Below, piece by piece: positions 23,395-31,809 of a DNA stretch of 35,584 nucleotides. Numbering within the stretch: position 1 is the first letter of the stretch; the number at the start of each line of letters is the position of its first letter. Position numbers and translations under genes: made by a program. Origin of the DNA: Candidatus Gemmiger faecigallinarum (lineage in GTDB: Bacteria; Bacillota; Clostridia; Oscillospirales; Ruminococcaceae). A model generated the notes under the pieces. The model searched no databases and was not told the DNA's origin. It worked only from the letters and a program-made list of their open reading frames with translations. The stretch covers positions 1 through 35,584 of the forward strand of contig DWVD01000059.1 in NCBI GenBank assembly GCA_019120395.1. The letters run 5' to 3'.

Positions 23395-24856
23395 GAGCCT
23401 GACCGTCCGCATCTTCCTGAGCACCGCCCTCCTGCTGCTCTGCGCGGGGGGCATCACCTTTGGTCTTATCGCCTGGGCCACGCCCAGCATCTACACGGCC
23501 GTGATCACCGAGGACCTGGCGCAGCAGGCGGACCAACTGGCCCAAAAGCTGGCGGGCGCCCGCCTGGCCGACAGCGGCCCGCTGCTGGACGACTTTATCC
23601 GCGCCTCCGGCGCCGATGCGATGCTGGTCGGCCCGGACGGGCAGATCGCCGAGACCGGCTCGCAGCTTGCCGTCCGCGCGCTGTATCCGGACGGCGGCGG
23701 GCTTGCCGCCTTTTCCGGGGACAGCTCCGCCGCCACTTACGCGTCGGATGTGGCGGGGGCGCAGGACGAGGTGACCGTCACCCTGTCGGAGCAGGCCTCT
23801 ATTACCGCACAGGTCCGGTTTGCCGACCAGTCCGGCGCCTATCTGCTTTCGGTGGCGCCGCGTCTGGAGGCAAAGAACCAGGCGGTGCAGGCGCTGGCCC
23901 AGACCGCGCCCTGGCTGCTGCTGGTGCTGCTGGCGTTCTCTCTGCTGTGCGCGCTGGCCTATTCGCGCTATATCGCCCGCCCCGTCGTCCGGCTCAGCGG
24001 CATCGCAGAAAAGATGGCCCGGCTGGATTTCAACTGGGAATGCGGGGAAAAGCGCCGGGACGAGATCGGCAGGCTGGGCCGCAGCCTGGACGAGATGGCG
24101 CGGCGGCTGTCCGCCTCGCTGGAAGCGCTGGAGGTGGCCAACCGCGCGCTGCGGGGGGAGGTGGAGCAGGAGCGGGAGCTGGACCGCCAGCGGATGGCCT
24201 TCTTTTCCGCTGCCTCCCACGAGCTGAAAACGCCGGTGACCATCTTGAAAGGCCAGCTGTCCGGCATGCTGGAGGGGGTCGGCGTGTACCGGGACCGGGA
24301 CAAATACCTGCTGCGCGCGCTCCAGGTTGCCGGCCGGATGGAGGTCCTGGTCCGGGAGCTTTTGACCGTTTCCCGCATGGAGAGCGGTCCCGCCGGCGTC
24401 CGGCAGGAAACGGTGGATCTGGCCGGGCTTGTCCAGCGGCAGCTGGCGCTGGACGCCGAGCTGTTTGCGCAGCGCCGCCAGCATCTGTCCCGGGAGCTGG
24501 CGGCGGGGCTCAGCGTGACCGGGGACGCCGCCCTGCTGGGCAAAGCGGTCGGGAACCTGCTGTCAAACGCCGCCCTGTACTCCCCGCCGGGCGCGCAGGT
24601 GCGGGTGTGGTGCGGCCTGCGGGACGGCCGCCCCACGCTTACGGTGGAAAACAGCGGGACGCAGATCCCGCCCAGCGCCCTGCCCCATCTTTTCGAGGCC
24701 TTCTACCGGGCGGACGGTTCCCGCAGCCGCAGCACCGGCGGCAGCGGCCTGGGCCTGTACCTCGTGCGCCGGATCCTGGACCTGCATCGGGCCGACTGCA
24801 CCATCGAAAACACCGGGCGCAGCGTGCTGGCCACCGTCCGTTTTGCCGCGGGATAG
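23372..24856 (+). CDS. Sensor histidine kinase with extracytoplasmic sensor
   Basis: 494 residues. The start is a GTG at 23372 behind GGGGGGTGGGG, overlapping the regulator end by 23 bp; a TTG follows directly as alternative. Transmembrane helices at about 13-36 and 179-198 flank a 140-residue extracytoplasmic domain, probably a PAS/Cache-like fold (ADAMLVGPDGQIAETGSQ). Then HAMP (199-250), phosphoacceptor box ASHELKTPV (His283), N box NLLSNAALYSPPG, a degenerate G1 (ENSGTQIP rather than DxGxGIP) and G2 GSGLGLYLVRRI. The G1 change is also seen in VanS/BceS-like kinases of Clostridia. It is the only kinase of the three here with a real sensor domain. Confidence 0.94.
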   Translation: MLRKKAAESLTVRIFLSTALLLLCAGGITFGLIAWATPSIYTAVITEDLAQQADQLAQKLAGARLADSGPLLDDFIRASGADAMLVGPDGQIAETGSQLAVRALYPDGGGLAAFSGDSSAATYASDVAGAQDEVTVTLSEQASITAQVRFADQSGAYLLSVAPRLEAKNQAVQALAQTAPWLLLVLLAFSLLCALAYSRYIARPVVRLSGIAEKMARLDFNWECGEKRRDEIGRLGRSLDEMARRLSASLEALEVANRALRGEVEQERELDRQRMAFFSAASHELKTPVTILKGQLSGMLEGVGVYRDRDKYLLRALQVAGRMEVLVRELLTVSRMESGPAGVRQETVDLAGLVQRQLALDAELFAQRRQHLSRELAAGLSVTGDAALLGKAVGNLLSNAALYSPPGAQVRVWCGLRDGRPTLTVENSGTQIPPSALPHLFEAFYRADGSRSRSTGGSGLGLYLVRRILDLHRADCTIENTGRSVLATVRFAAG

Positions 24857-24927
24857 CTCCCGCACCCTTTCGCTTCGCGGAGCGCGCGCAGGGAAACTCT
24901 GCCGCCCCGCCGCGCTTTTTTCCCTCT

Positions 24928-24956
24928 GCCCGTGCCGTCCGTGCGCGGGCTTTTTT
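24928..24956 (+). terminator. Terminator between kinase and ABC genes
   Basis: 8-bp stem with one G-T pair (24928-24935 with 24943-24950), 7-nt loop, then six T. The ABC genes downstream should therefore have their own promoter. Confidence 0.8.
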
Positions 24957-24987
24957 GCGCCCCGGGAGATCCTCCACACAAAACACA

Positions 24988-24993
24988 TATAAA
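24988..24993 (+). promoter_or_regulatory. Candidate -10 box of the third ABC operon
   Basis: TATAAA 66 bp before the ATPase ATG. No -35 match at 17 bp (GGAGAT). The sequence just upstream has repeated ACACA words. The missing -35 box would fit control by the neighbouring regulator. Confidence 0.35.
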
Positions 24994-25059
24994 ATCCAGC
25001 TTTGCTCCACACAGCGCCGGTATCCTTGCCTTATCCCAAACAGAAAGGAACAAGGCAAT

Positions 25060-25929
25060 ATGGACATTTCGATTCAAAACGTCAGCATGACTTACCCTTC
25101 CGGGAAGCAGGCGCTGAAAGGGCTGGACCTGCAGCTGCGCGCGCCCAGTCTGGTCGGCTTGCTGGGCCCCAACGGCGCGGGCAAATCCACGCTGATGAAG
25201 CTGCTGGTAACGGCTTTGCTGCCCACCGGCGGCGCCATCCTGATGGACGGGCAGCCGCTGGACAAGGCCGAGCGGCTGCTGAAATCCCGGCTGGGCTATC
25301 TGCCCCAGGATTTCGGCCTGTTCGACGAGCTGACCGTGACCCAGTTTTTGGATTACATGGCGGCGCTGAAAGGCGTGCCCGCCCCCGCGGCCGCGATCCG
25401 GAAAGCCGTCTGCGCGGTCAACCTGGAGGACAAGGCCAGGGCCCGGCTCCGCACCCTGTCCGGCGGCCAGCGCCAGCGGGTGGGCATCGCCCAGGCGCTT
25501 CTGGGCGACCCGCCCCTGCTGATCTTCGACGAGCCTACCGTGGGCCTTGACCCGGAGGAGCGCATCCACTTCCGCAACCTGTTTTCCCGTGCCGCCCAGG
25601 ACCGGCTGGTGCTGCTGTCCACCCACATCATCGAGGACGTGCAGTCGGTGTGCGACCAGATCGTGGTCATCCACCACGGGCGGATCCTGTTTGCCGGCAC
25701 GCCGGAACAGCTGATCCGGCGCGCCGACGGCCATGTGGGCGTATTTTGGGAAAAGGACGCCGTACGGGAACAGGGGCTGCATATCACCGCCCGGGTCAAC
25801 ACCAGCCGGGGCATCCGCTGCCGCGCGGTGGCGGACGCCCTGCCCGCCTGTGCCCGGCCGGAAGAGCCTACGCTGGAGGACGCCTACCTCTACCTGATCC
25901 ATCTCAATTCCGGGGAGGCGCTGCAATGA
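25060..25929 (+). CDS. ABC transporter ATP-binding protein
   Basis: 289 residues from the ATG at 25060 behind AAAGGAA; longer in-frame readings run into the kinase region and the terminator. Walker A GPNGAGKST (36-44), Q-loop LPQDFGLFDELTV, signature LSGGQRQR (133-140), Walker B LLIFDEP (153-159) and H-loop LSTHIIED are intact. The C-terminal region (about 215-289) is the accessory domain common in BcrA/NatA-like ATPases. Its stop overlaps the start of the permease-peptidase gene as ATGA, showing tight coupling. It likely serves both membrane proteins downstream. Confidence 0.95.
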   Translation: MDISIQNVSMTYPSGKQALKGLDLQLRAPSLVGLLGPNGAGKSTLMKLLVTALLPTGGAILMDGQPLDKAERLLKSRLGYLPQDFGLFDELTVTQFLDYMAALKGVPAPAAAIRKAVCAVNLEDKARARLRTLSGGQRQRVGIAQALLGDPPLLIFDEPTVGLDPEERIHFRNLFSRAAQDRLVLLSTHIIEDVQSVCDQIVVIHHGRILFAGTPEQLIRRADGHVGVFWEKDAVREQGLHITARVNTSRGIRCRAVADALPACARPEEPTLEDAYLYLIHLNSGEALQ

Positions 25930-28115
25930 AAACGATCCGCCTGTTTTTGCCGGAGCTGGGACGTCTGCTGCAAAGCCGCCCCACCTGGCTTGCGCTCCTG
26001 CTGACGGTGCTTTCCCCCGCGGCAGGGCTGATTTTGTACAACCCCGCCACCGCCGACACCATGCTCTCGGCTTACCTGGCCAATCCGGCCCTTGCGGGCG
26101 GCGTGGCGGGCGGCGTCCTCTTCGGCCTGCTGACCGTGTTTGAACTGGACCGGGTCGGCCGCAGCCGCGCGGAGCTGCTGGTCGACGCGGCGGTATCGCC
26201 GCTGGCCATGGCGCTGGTGCGTCTGGCGGCGCTTTTGACAGCGGCGGCGCTGGCCGCCGCCCTTACCATGCTGGCATGGCTGCCCGTCAGCATGGCGCTG
26301 ATCGGCGCGGTCTTTGACGCCGTCGACTATCTGCTGGCCTACCTGCTGCTGATGGGGCTGGCTCTGCCGCTGGCCGTCCTGGCGGCGGCCGCCGCCTTCC
26401 AGTTCACCTGCCGCGCCGACCTGTCCCTGGTGCTGTTTGCCGCTTTTGCCGCGCTGAGCCTGACGGTCTGGGCGGACGACTGGCAGCTGTGCTGGCTGAA
26501 CCCCTGCGTGTGGGCGCTTTCGGACGATTTTTCCAACTTTCGCATCTTCCGGTCGGTGGCCTGGATGCGCCTGACCTGGCTGGCCGCCCTGGCCGGGGTA
26601 TGGGCGGCGTCCTTCCTGTGCATCCGGCAGCACGGCAGGGGGCTGGCAGGCTCGCTGGCGCACAGCGTCCGGCATGTCTGCCGCCCCGCGGCGGCGCTGC
26701 TTCTGCTGGCCGCTTCCGCCTTTGCCTACTGCGCCCAGCCCCTGGTGGACAACAGCAATCCCGACCAGACGGTGATGACCTTTGCCCAGATCCCCTACGC
26801 GGAAAATGTGGTCTGCACCGGCCGCAGCGCCCAGGTATTCCCGGACACCGCCGCGGGGACTGTTTCCGGCAGGGCGACCTATCAGTTCCATAACACCTCC
26901 GGCCAGCAGCAGAAAGCGGCTTTCGGCATCACGCCGGGTTACGCCGTCGCCTCTGTGCAGGCAAACGGCGCCGACGTTCCCTTCTCGGTAAGCGATTACC
27001 AGGAATACAACGAAGCCCTGCTGGAGGTCACCCTGCCCGCCGACGAACAGGTGGAACTGACCGTGTCGTACAGCGGCTTCCCCCGCGAAAACCGGAACCT
27101 TGCCGTCATGCAGGGCGGCAAGGAGATCAGCGGGGAATATCTCTGCCTGGAAAACGCCGCCCTTGCGCCCCGGCTGATGAACGTCCCGCCCGATGAGACC
27201 GGGTATGACGCTGCCATCGAAGTCACCCTGCCCGCCGCCATGACGGCGATCCCCTTTGGGGCCAGCGAGGCCGAGGTCGTGGCCGAGAACAGCGACGGCA
27301 CCAGGACCTGGCGCTACACCACCGGCAGCCTTGGCGGGATCCTTTATGCGGGCGACTATGTCCGCGAGGAGATCCAGGCCGGCGGCATGACGATCGACTT
27401 TTACTACGGCCGCAGGCACCAGCCCGTCATGGAAGCCGCCGGGGCCGCGGATGCGGTCCGGGCGGTGGTGGAGTACTGCACCGGTCATTACGGCCCGCTG
27501 TCTTTCGGCGCGGGCGGCAGCCTGAAGCTGATCCAAAGCCGCGTGACCGGCGGCGGGTACGCGGCAAACGGCGCAAGCCTGCTGGACGAAGCGGATTTTA
27601 CCGCCGACAACCTGGGCGACGCCAGCAAGGGCGCAGCCGCGGGCGAGGTCATGATCCACGAGCTGGTGCATCAGTGGTGGGGCCTGGGCAATATGTTCGA
27701 CAGCTCGGACGCTGCAAGCCCCTGGTCGGCCGAGGGTCTGACCGTCTATACCACTTACCGCATCGTCCGGGAGCTGTACGGCGAGGCCTATGCCCGGCAG
27801 CACTACATCGACGCCTGGCAGCAGGCGGTGGACGACTATTATCAGAACTTTTACGTCCGCAATCCGGAATATCTGGCCATGCTGCCGGCCGAAAAGCAGC
27901 TGGAGATCTCCAACGACCTGCGTTACGTACGGCAGTATTGCGAGATGCCGCTGAAAATTTTGAAAGCCGAGCAGCTGGTGGGCGGCGAACAGGCCATGGA
28001 TCAGATCCTTCAGCGCCTGTTCACCCGGGAGCTGGATCCCCTGGCCCCCTATCTGACCTATCAGGATTTCCTGGACGCCTGCGGGCTGACGGAGGAGGCG
28101 CTGGACCTTGTTTAA
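25926..28115 (+). CDS. ABC permease fused to an M1-like zinc peptidase domain
   Basis: 729 residues in one frame. N-terminal half: seven hydrophobic helices (about 20-38, 57-74, 96-125, 134-158, 166-183, 211-232, 253-270) of ABC-2 permease character. C-terminal half (about 275-729): a beta-rich segment, then a gluzincin domain with HELVHQWW (His578, Glu579, His582) and SAEGLTVY, whose Glu603 is the likely third zinc ligand. The HEXXH to Glu gap is 20 residues (M1 enzymes usually have 18), and no GxMEN motif is seen; GGGYAANG takes its place. An odd number of helices should put the peptidase outside the cell if the N-terminus is inside. The start overlaps the ATPase stop (ATGA). Substrate unknown. 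Confidence 0.9.
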   Translation: MKTIRLFLPELGRLLQSRPTWLALLLTVLSPAAGLILYNPATADTMLSAYLANPALAGGVAGGVLFGLLTVFELDRVGRSRAELLVDAAVSPLAMALVRLAALLTAAALAAALTMLAWLPVSMALIGAVFDAVDYLLAYLLLMGLALPLAVLAAAAAFQFTCRADLSLVLFAAFAALSLTVWADDWQLCWLNPCVWALSDDFSNFRIFRSVAWMRLTWLAALAGVWAASFLCIRQHGRGLAGSLAHSVRHVCRPAAALLLLAASAFAYCAQPLVDNSNPDQTVMTFAQIPYAENVVCTGRSAQVFPDTAAGTVSGRATYQFHNTSGQQQKAAFGITPGYAVASVQANGADVPFSVSDYQEYNEALLEVTLPADEQVELTVSYSGFPRENRNLAVMQGGKEISGEYLCLENAALAPRLMNVPPDETGYDAAIEVTLPAAMTAIPFGASEAEVVAENSDGTRTWRYTTGSLGGILYAGDYVREEIQAGGMTIDFYYGRRHQPVMEAAGAADAVRAVVEYCTGHYGPLSFGAGGSLKLIQSRVTGGGYAANGASLLDEADFTADNLGDASKGAAAGEVMIHELVHQWWGLGNMFDSSDAASPWSAEGLTVYTTYRIVRELYGEAYARQHYIDAWQQAVDDYYQNFYVRNPEYLAMLPAEKQLEISNDLRYVRQYCEMPLKILKAEQLVGGEQAMDQILQRLFTRELDPLAPYLTYQDFLDACGLTEEALDLV

Positions 28116-28827
28116 GATTTTTCGATACGAATGGAAACGTTTTGTGTGGAATCGGTTCTTTTTCGGGCTTCTGCTGGTGCTGCTGTTTTACGGCTGGCAG
28201 GTCCTGGACCGCGTGACCATCCTGGGGGTCTCCCACACCGCCCCCTTTTCCCCCTGGAGCTTCGGCGACTATCTGAGCCGGGTGTTTCCGCTTTTGTGGG
28301 TCGGGACGCTGTTTTTCCTGACCTTTTTCACCTCCGCAAGGGCGCGGCGCGCCGCCATGCTTACCGACGCCGCGTCCGCTCCACCCCGGCGCTACGCCCT
28401 TGCGCGGTGTTCCGCCGCCCTGGCCGCCGTCTGTCTGCTGGCGCTGGCCTGCCTGCTGGAGGCCGCCCTGTTCTACGGCCGCTACTTTGGCTGGCATGAC
28501 TGGGAAACGCTTGCGCTGCCCGCCCTTGTCGCCCTGGCGCCGCCGCTGGTGTTTGCGCTGGGAAGCGGCTGGCTGCTGGGCCGGGTGCGCCCCTGGCTGC
28601 TTTATGTCTGGATGCTGGTCCCGTTTGTCTGCCGGGCGCTCCCCCTACCCGACGCGCTGGGCCTGTGGGACGGCAGCTTTTTTACCGAGTATCCCCTGAC
28701 GGCGTCAGCGCCTGACCCGGACTTTGTCCTGCCGCTGTCCGTCCTGCCGGCCCAGGCCGCATTGCTTGTTGCAGGCGCAGCGCTGCTTGCCCTGCCCGTC
28801 CGCCCCGCCGGGCGCGGGCGGGCCTGA
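28108..28827 (+). CDS. Second ABC permease-like membrane protein
   Basis: 239 residues with about six hydrophobic helices (near 18-33, 60-76, 100-122, 133-155, 158-175 and 210-230). The start is a TTG at 28108, overlapping the end of the peptidase-permease gene by 8 bp and preceded by GGAGGAGG at good spacing; no ATG fits better. The N-terminus FKIFRYEWKRFVWNRFFFG is typical of ABC-2 permeases of antibiotic-resistance and bacitracin-type systems. It probably pairs with the upstream permease to make a heterodimeric channel driven by the ATPase at 25060. A terminator follows. Confidence 0.82.
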   Translation: MFKIFRYEWKRFVWNRFFFGLLLVLLFYGWQVLDRVTILGVSHTAPFSPWSFGDYLSRVFPLLWVGTLFFLTFFTSARARRAAMLTDAASAPPRRYALARCSAALAAVCLLALACLLEAALFYGRYFGWHDWETLALPALVALAPPLVFALGSGWLLGRVRPWLLYVWMLVPFVCRALPLPDALGLWDGSFFTEYPLTASAPDPDFVLPLSVLPAQAALLVAGAALLALPVRPAGRGRA

Positions 28828-28873
28828 CCGGGCCGGCGCAAGGCCCGCAGGTCCCGCAGCAGCAGCGCAAAAC

Positions 28874-28938
28874 GGGCGGCTTTCTTTTGCGGTACGCGCA
28901 CAATGCGTGTTCCGCATGGGAAAGCCGCCCGCTTTTTT
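28874..28938. terminator. Terminator after the third ABC operon, shared with lysO-like gene
   Basis: 11-bp perfect stem (28874-28884 with 28920-28930) with a structured 35-nt loop, then GC and six T on the plus strand. The minus strand has GTTTTG after the stem, so it can also serve the leftward gene ending at 28947. Confidence 0.8.
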
Positions 28939-28946
28939 CAGGCAAT

Positions 28947-29861
28947 TCAATAGCACAGCGCGATCAGCACCGGCACCAGCGCCGAGCAGATCATGCCGTT
29001 GAGCACCGCAAAAACCACCGTCTCCTCGCTGGTGTAGCGCACCAGCATGGGCAGGGTGGTATCCTCGCTGGTGGCCGCCGCCGGGGCGATGCAGGTATAA
29101 CCGTTGAGATGGCGCGCAATGTAAGGGATCATAAAAAAGGAGCCGATCTCCCGCATCAGGTTGCTCAAAAATGCGATGCTCCCTATCTCGGCGCCCGCCA
29201 GGCCGCTGATGGTCACGCCGGCTAGGCTGTACCAGCCCAGCCCGCTGGCGATCGAGACCGCCAGGTTGACCGGATACCCCAAAATCAGCCCGCACAGGGC
29301 GCCGCCCAGCAGCGACCCCGCCACGATCCCGCCCGGGATCAGTAAGATCCGGACATGGTATTGCCGTATGCTGGCCCAAAGCCCCCGGTGCATGCCCACG
29401 CTGACGCCCACCGAGAACATCAGCAGGTACAAAAGCCACTGGGTGTGCGCCGTCAGCGGCGTCAAAACCCCGGCCGCCGCAGGGAACGCCCCGCAGGCAA
29501 CGCCCAGCAGCAGCGCGCCAAGGGCCAAAAACAGCATCGGGTCCACCGCGGCGCGCCCGGCGGTCCCGCCGCCGGCGGAGGCAGGCGTGCCGGACGCCCC
29601 GCTCCCCGGAAGAAACCACCGGGTCAGAGCATACACCACCGCGACCGAGCACAGGGTCGGGAGCAGGAAAAACAGGAGTCCCCGCGCCCCCAAAAACGCC
29701 AGCTCCGAAAAAAAGCCGTCCCGCTGACCCAGACTGACCCCCATGGAGAAGATCAGCAGCAGGGTGCAAAAAAGCTGCACCCGCTCGTTGTTCGCCTTCT
29801 GCCCCGCGGGGAAAACGCGCCCCGCCAGCATCCCGGCCGCCATAAATCCAAGTGTTTCCAT
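28947..29861 (-). CDS. LysO family (DUF340) membrane exporter
   Basis: 304 residues, about eight hydrophobic helices. The family region GLGWYSLAGVTISGLAGAEIG with FLSNLMREI (about residues 207-239) matches LysO, which exports lysine in E. coli; the ending with EETVVFAVLNGMI also fits. A Gly/Ala/Ser-rich loop at about 86-104 separates the two halves. The chosen ATG (29861) begins with the first helix METLGFMAAGMLAG; longer frames add a charged tail with no support. The ribosome site is a GGGGGG run about 12 bases upstream. It has its own promoter (29963-29991). The substrate (lysine, a toxic analogue or another amino acid) is unproven. Confidence 0.88.
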   Translation of the reverse strand: METLGFMAAGMLAGRVFPAGQKANNERVQLFCTLLLIFSMGVSLGQRDGFFSELAFLGARGLLFFLLPTLCSVAVVYALTRWFLPGSGASGTPASAGGGTAGRAAVDPMLFLALGALLLGVACGAFPAAAGVLTPLTAHTQWLLYLLMFSVGVSVGMHRGLWASIRQYHVRILLIPGGIVAGSLLGGALCGLILGYPVNLAVSIASGLGWYSLAGVTISGLAGAEIGSIAFLSNLMREIGSFFMIPYIARHLNGYTCIAPAAATSEDTTLPMLVRYTSEETVVFAVLNGMICSALVPVLIALCY

Positions 29862-29962
29862 TGCTGCTTGCCGCCCCCCTGCTGCGCCCCGCCATGCAGA
29901 CGCAGGCGGGGACGTTCCGGCCGCCGCCCGGCATCCTGCGGCCGGGGCACGGCGGCCTGGGT

Positions 29963-29991
29963 ATGCTAACATGCCGCCGCCAAAATGTCAA
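29963..29991 (-). promoter_or_regulatory. Promoter of the LysO-like gene
   Basis: Minus strand: perfect -35 TTGACA (29986-29991), 17-bp spacer, -10 TAGCAT (29963-29968). The -35 contains the TGA stop codon of the lactonase gene. No lysine-riboswitch-sized leader fits; the leader is about 100 bp. Confidence 0.65.
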
Positions 29992-31052
29992 GCCTCCCCG
30001 CCGCAGGCCACCAGGCAGACCGGCTGCGGGCAGTCCGCCTGCAGCACCGGCCCGGACAAAAGGCCGGTCTTCGGGTCCCGCGCAAAGCCGGTGATGCCGC
30101 CGCCATCCTGGTTGGCCGCCAGCACCAGATCCTCCAGCACCAGCAGATCCCGCGGATTGCGTCCGCCGGTGGGCTGGCGCTGCATCAAGGCCAGGCCGCC
30201 GGGCTGAGGGCCGGCCGCGATCACTGCGATGCTGTCATCCCCGCGGTTGGAGGCGTACAGGAACCGCCCGTCCGGCGACGCCTTGATCGCCGCGCAGGTG
30301 CTGCCCGGCACATCGCCCGCCAAAGTGGAGACCCGCCCGGCGATCCGCCCGCCGTCGGCGGTCTGTTCCACCGCGTACACCTCCGAGCTAAGCTCGCAGA
30401 CGACGTACAGCCAGCCGGGACGGCCGGGCAGCACCGCAAAGTGCCGCGGGCCGGCACCGCCGGGCAGGGCAATGTCTCCCTGCGGCTGCCGGCACAGCCG
30501 CCCGGACGCCGGGTCCGGGGCGTACAGGCACAGCCGGTCCAGTCCCAGGTCCACACAGTACAGCCCGCGGCCGTCCGGCGCAAAGCCGGCAAAGTGGGCG
30601 TGGGGGCCTTCCTGCCGGTCGGGGTTGGGGCCGTGGCCCGCGTGCCGATCCAGGTCGGTGCGCCCGGCCAGGCTGCCGTCCGCCGCCAGCCGGAACATCG
30701 ACAGGCTGCCGCTGAGGTAGTTGCTCACATACAGCGCCCGGTTCGGCTCGTCCAGCAGCAGGTGGCAGGGCAGCGTGCCGCCGGTGGGCAGCCGGTCCAG
30801 CGGTTCCAGCCTATCGCCCCGGCGGCGGAAGGCCGCCGCGCCGCCGCCGAACTGCCCGTCAAATTCCATGTCCTCCATCACAGCGTAGACCAGGCTGCCG
30901 TCCGCCGACGCCGCTAGGTAGGAAGGATTGGAGATGCCGCTCTGCCCGCCCGCCGGTTCCAGGCGCAGCGGATCGGCGCGCAGGCGGAACAGGTGGATGC
31001 CCTGCGCCTGCGCAGGCGCGTAGCTGCCCACAAGGATGGTGTATTCCCGCAT
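29988..31052 (-). CDS. Lactonase family beta-propeller protein (Pgl/YbhE type)
   Basis: 354 residues from the ATG at 31052, which follows AAAAGGAGG. The family fold is a seven-bladed propeller; typical blade motifs appear in order: TILVGSYAP, NPSYLAASADG, CHLLLDEPNRALYVSNYL, GPHAHFAGFAPDGRGLYCVDLG, GPRHFAVLPG, IKASPDGRFLYASNRGDDSIAV and NPRDL. Family members hydrolyse 6-phosphogluconolactone or other sugar lactones in the cytoplasm. It is the last gene of a four-gene operon (dehydratase, SDR, RraA-like, lactonase), so it may open the lactone made by the SDR rather than serve the pentose phosphate path (inference). The gap to the previous gene is 23 bp. Confidence 0.88.
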   Translation of the reverse strand: MREYTILVGSYAPAQAQGIHLFRLRADPLRLEPAGGQSGISNPSYLAASADGSLVYAVMEDMEFDGQFGGGAAAFRRRGDRLEPLDRLPTGGTLPCHLLLDEPNRALYVSNYLSGSLSMFRLAADGSLAGRTDLDRHAGHGPNPDRQEGPHAHFAGFAPDGRGLYCVDLGLDRLCLYAPDPASGRLCRQPQGDIALPGGAGPRHFAVLPGRPGWLYVVCELSSEVYAVEQTADGGRIAGRVSTLAGDVPGSTCAAIKASPDGRFLYASNRGDDSIAVIAAGPQPGGLALMQRQPTGGRNPRDLLVLEDLVLAANQDGGGITGFARDPKTGLLSGPVLQADCPQPVCLVACGGEA

Positions 31053-31075
31053 GGCGTTTGCCCTCCTTTTGGCGG

Positions 31076-31735
31076 TCACAGAATGCCGTAGCGGGCAAAG
31101 GCCTCAGTGGCGGACATGCCGCCCTCGATGGCTTTGCGCACCGTCTTTTCGCCGCGGGCCTTTTCCAGCGCCCGCTCGACCACCTCGTCGATGTGCTGCG
31201 CCGGCACCATCAGCACGCCGTCCACATCGCCGAACACCAGGTCGCCGGGCTGCACCGTCACGCCGCCCACCTCGATGCGGCAGCGGAAATCCACCACCTG
31301 GGTGCGCACCGAGGAATCCTGCGCGTAGCATCCGCGGGAAAACACCGGCCAGTTCTGCTCCAGCACCTGCGGGGTGTCCCGGTGCCAGCCGTTGACCACC
31401 GCGCCCGCCGCGCCCCGCTTTTTGGCGGTGGCGGTCAGCAGCTCGCCCCAGTAGGCGCAGCGCATCTCGCCGCCGGTGGCCAGGTAGACCTCGTCCTGCT
31501 TCAGATCGTCCAGCGCCTCGGTCAGGTAGCCGAAGGGCTTTTTCTGCTCGCCGTAGACGTCGATCATCAGCACGGTCATGGCGTAGCCGGCCAGCTTCAT
31601 GTCCGGGCGCAGCGGCCGCACCGCCTGGGGCAGAAACTGGTGATACAGCCCCATCTGGTCCATGATGTCCCCCACCACGGGGGTGTACAGTTCCTGTTTG
31701 ATGACTTGCAGGCATTCATGCCGGTCCAGTTTCAT
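31076..31735 (-). CDS. RraA-like protein (possible HMG/oxaloacetate-type aldolase)
   Basis: 219 residues. Family members are RNase E inhibitor RraA or class II pyruvate aldolases and oxaloacetate decarboxylases of the HMG/CHA aldolase group. The aldolase residues are present: Arg119-Asp120 in NGWHRDTP, and the Gly-Asp-rich stretch [15 protein letters not shown] near 164-178; [13 protein letters not shown] is also typical. This supports an enzyme acting on a 2-keto acid with a divalent metal. The ATG at 31735 follows AAGGAG; an ATG seven codons upstream lacks a site. Its place between SDR and lactonase genes suggests it cleaves the 2-keto-3-deoxy acid made by the dehydratase (inference). Confidence 0.85.
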   Translation of the reverse strand: MKLDRHECLQVIKQELYTPVVGDIMDQMGLYHQFLPQAVRPLRPDMKLAGYAMTVLMIDVYGEQKKPFGYLTEALDDLKQDEVYLATGGEMRCAYWGELLTATAKKRGAAGAVVNGWHRDTPQVLEQNWPVFSRGCYAQDSSVRTQVVDFRCRIEVGGVTVQPGDLVFGDVDGVLMVPAQHIDEVVERALEKARGEKTVRKAIEGGMSATEAFARYGIL

Positions 31736-31809
31736 GGTATCTTCTCCTTGTATCATGTATCACGGGTTTTATTTTTCCGGCGCGCCGGGCGCGCCCGCCA
31801 AAAGCGTTT

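Noticed and set aside
29862-29987. Lysine riboswitch ahead of the LysO-like gene
   Set aside because: The leader from the promoter at 29963-29991 is only about 100 bp and GC-rich, too short for an L-box, and no L-box core was seen.
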